Shown here piece by piece: positions 62,253 to 64,000 of a DNA stretch of 64,000 nucleotides; within the stretch, counting starts at the first letter, position 1, and every line of letters starts with the position of its first letter. The stretch is from Hyphomicrobiales bacterium. Its GTDB lineage: Bacteria > Pseudomonadota > Alphaproteobacteria > Rhizobiales > Rhizobiaceae. The DNA lies in the NCBI GenBank assembly GCA_900467685.1, contig UBQX01000008.1:168438-232437 (forward strand), written 5' to 3'. The position numbers and the translations under genes are program-made. The notes below the pieces were generated by a model. The model was given only the letters and a program-made list of their open reading frames with translations, ran no database searches and was not told the DNA's origin.

Positions 62253-64000
62253 ATGAGGACGCGCGCAAAGATCGGGATCGGAGTGGCGGCCTGCCTCGGC
62301 ATGGCGGGCCTTTCCGTGCTCGGCCTGATCGCCGCCGACCGAGCCTTCCCGCCCCCGCTGGATGCCGCGCGCGTGGTCTCGCGCGAGGTGCAAGACGCCG
62401 ATGGCGAGCTGCTTCGCGCCTTCGCGACACCGCAAGGACGCTGGCGGCTGAAAACGACGGTCGCCGATGTCGATCCGCAATTCCTGAAAATGCTGATCGC
62501 CTATGAGGATCGGCGCTTTTACGAGCACAGGGGCATCGATCCGCTGGCCTTCGGCCGCGCCTTCGTCCAGCTCGTCACCCATGGCCGCATCGTCTCGGGC
62601 GGCTCGACGCTCACCATGCAGGTCGCCCGCCTGATCGAGCCGCGCACGGAACGCTCCGTTCCGGCCAAGCTCCTGCAGATGTTCCGCGCCTTCCAGATCG
62701 AGCGCCGGCTGAGCAAGACGGAAATCCTCAACCTCTACCTCACCCACGCCCCCTATGGCGGCAATCTTGAAGGCGTGCGCGCCGCAAGCCTTGCCTATTT
62801 CGGCCGCACTCCAGCCCGCCTTGACGTTGCGCAGGCCGCCCTCCTCGTTGCACTCCCGCAATTACCGGAAAAGCGCAGGCCAGACCGCAACGAGCAGGCC
62901 GCCGCCAAGGCGCGCGAACGCGTGCTGAACCGCGCGGCTGTCGCCGCCGCTGTCGGCGAAGGCGAGGCGGAGCGGGCAAGCCTGCAACCCGTCCCGACCA
63001 CACGCCGACAGCTGCCCGCCTATGCCGCCCATCTCGCCGAGCTTGCCGTGCGCAAGCAGCCCGCCGCCACGCTGCACAAGACAACGCTGAAGCGAGAGAT
63101 ACAGGCAGGTCTCGAATCCGCCGCTGCAAGTGCCGCACAACGGCTCGGGCCGAAAGTGTCCGTCGCCATCGTCATGGCCGATATCCGCACGGGGGCGATT
63201 GTCGGAGAGGTCGGCTCGGCGGATTATTTCGACTCCGCCCGCGCCGGCTGGGTGGACATGACGCGCGTGTTGCGCTCGCCCGGCTCGACGCTCAAACCCT
63301 TCATCTACGGCCTCGCCTTCGAGCAGGGCTATGTGGCCCAACAGACGATCATCGAGGATCGGCCGGCGGATTTCTTCGGCTACCGCCCGCGCAATTTCGA
63401 CATGTCCTATCAGGGTGACGTCAGCGTGCGGGAGGCTTTGCAGCTTTCCCTCAATGTCCCGGCCGTGCGACTTCTCGACGCTGTCGGCCCGACACGTCTG
63501 CTCGTCCGCTTCCGCCGTGCTGGCGTGAAGCCGGTGCTGCCGCCGAACGAGGCCCCCGGCCTTGCCATCGCGCTCGGCGGCATCGGCGTGACGCTGAAGG
63601 ATCTCGTGCAGCTTTACGCAGGCCTCGCGAGCCGCGGCCAGCTTGTGCAGATCGGCGACGGCGTCAACGACCAGCCGGAAAAGCCGGAGGGCGAGCCGCT
63701 GATGGAGCCGGTCGCCGCCTGGAACATTACCGATATCCTCTCCGACGTACTCGCGCCCCGCGGCAGTCGCCAGCTCGGCATCGCCTACAAGACCGGCACC
63801 AGCTACGGCAACCGCGACGCCTGGTCGGTCGGCTATGATGGCGCACACGTCGTCGGCGTCTGGGTCGGGCGGCCGGACAATGGGGCTGTTCCGGGCCTAA
63901 CCGGCTATCTCTCCGCCGCCCCCATTCTCTTCGATGCATTCGTGAAATCGGGCGTGGCAATCGCCCCCTTCCCGCCCGCCCCGCAAGGCGCGCGCCACAT
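62253..64000 (+). CDS. pbpC: Penicillin-binding protein 1C (3' end outside window)
   Basis: About 582 residues are visible. An N-terminal membrane anchor (IGIGVAACLGMAGLSVLGLI) is followed by the glycosyltransferase domain (GT51) with IAYEDRRFYEHRGIDPLA and GGSTLTMQVARL. The transpeptidase domain has S345-T-L-K348 in SPGSTLKPFIYGL, LSLNVPAV and YKTGTSYG. It polymerises and cross-links peptidoglycan. It follows the macroglobulin gene by 7 bases, as in Escherichia coli yfhM-pbpC. The C-terminal part, including any BiPBP_C domain, is missing. Confidence 0.94.
   Translation, partial: MRTRAKIGIGVAACLGMAGLSVLGLIAADRAFPPPLDAARVVSREVQDADGELLRAFATPQGRWRLKTTVADVDPQFLKMLIAYEDRRFYEHRGIDPLAFGRAFVQLVTHGRIVSGGSTLTMQVARLIEPRTERSVPAKLLQMFRAFQIERRLSKTEILNLYLTHAPYGGNLEGVRAASLAYFGRTPARLDVAQAALLVALPQLPEKRRPDRNEQAAAKARERVLNRAAVAAAVGEGEAERASLQPVPTTRRQLPAYAAHLAELAVRKQPAATLHKTTLKREIQAGLESAAASAAQRLGPKVSVAIVMADIRTGAIVGEVGSADYFDSARAGWVDMTRVLRSPGSTLKPFIYGLAFEQGYVAQQTIIEDRPADFFGYRPRNFDMSYQGDVSVREALQLSLNVPAVRLLDAVGPTRLLVRFRRAGVKPVLPPNEAPGLAIALGGIGVTLKDLVQLYAGLASRGQLVQIGDGVNDQPEKPEGEPLMEPVAAWNITDILSDVLAPRGSRQLGIAYKTGTSYGNRDAWSVGYDGAHVVGVWVGRPDNGAVPGLTGYLSAAPILFDAFVKSGVAIAPFPPAPQGARH

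Overview
The window is high-GC DNA from an alphaproteobacterium, most likely a Rhizobiaceae-type member of the Hyphomicrobiales. The evidence is gene content and style: a BMP-type ABC importer, chained ATGA overlaps, a DUF779/aldehyde dehydrogenase pair, a YfhM-like macroglobulin with PBP1C, and a CheA-CheW-MCP cluster without flagellar genes. No ribosomal, tRNA or phage genes were seen.

Layout. 1-1249 (minus): the end of a Gfo/Idh/MocA oxidoreductase gene and a GntR/UTRA regulator. 1357-26107: a large purine-type catabolic island. It holds an SsuD-like flavin monooxygenase, an aldo/keto reductase and a flavin reductase. On the minus strand follow guanine deaminase, a Rieske-less oxygenase subunit and a complete BMP/ABC importer. 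A long plus-strand run follows: acylphosphatase-like protein, Rieske-only protein, GST, adenine deaminase, LysR, split TPP decarboxylase, GMC oxidoreductase, a second amidohydrolase, a second Rieske-less oxygenase subunit, xanthine dehydrogenase-type subunits and an aldehyde dehydrogenase. The split Rieske parts and the GST resemble the NdmC/D/E logic of methylxanthine N7-demethylation. I infer import and dealkylation or deamination of a modified purine; the substrate is unknown. 26171-28105: a DUF779/acetaldehyde dehydrogenase operon.

28579-38385 is the most interesting region. A 35-residue gene at 30366-30473 encodes a double-glycine leader (MKTLNLDQMKTVVGG) followed by a 20-residue core with five cysteines. 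Around it lie TolC, an FAD-dependent oxidoreductase, a C39-peptidase ABC exporter, an HlyD adaptor, and a dedicated acyl carrier protein, ketoacyl synthase and LpxL-like acyltransferase. A 41-residue microprotein precedes the ACP gene. Together they look like a ribosomally made, modified and possibly fatty-acylated peptide with its own exporter.

38798-39783: a periplasmic transglutaminase-like cysteine peptidase and a small secreted protein. 40038-54902: a chemosensory cluster with a REC/HD-GYP protein, STAS, CheY, CheA, CheW, three MCPs, CheW, CheR and CheB. The three receptors share nearly identical signalling domains and C-terminal tails. 54978-56478 (minus): a small membrane protein, an RBBP9-like hydrolase and a 1-Cys peroxiredoxin. 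56726-64000: an alpha-2-macroglobulin and PBP1C, the latter running off the window.
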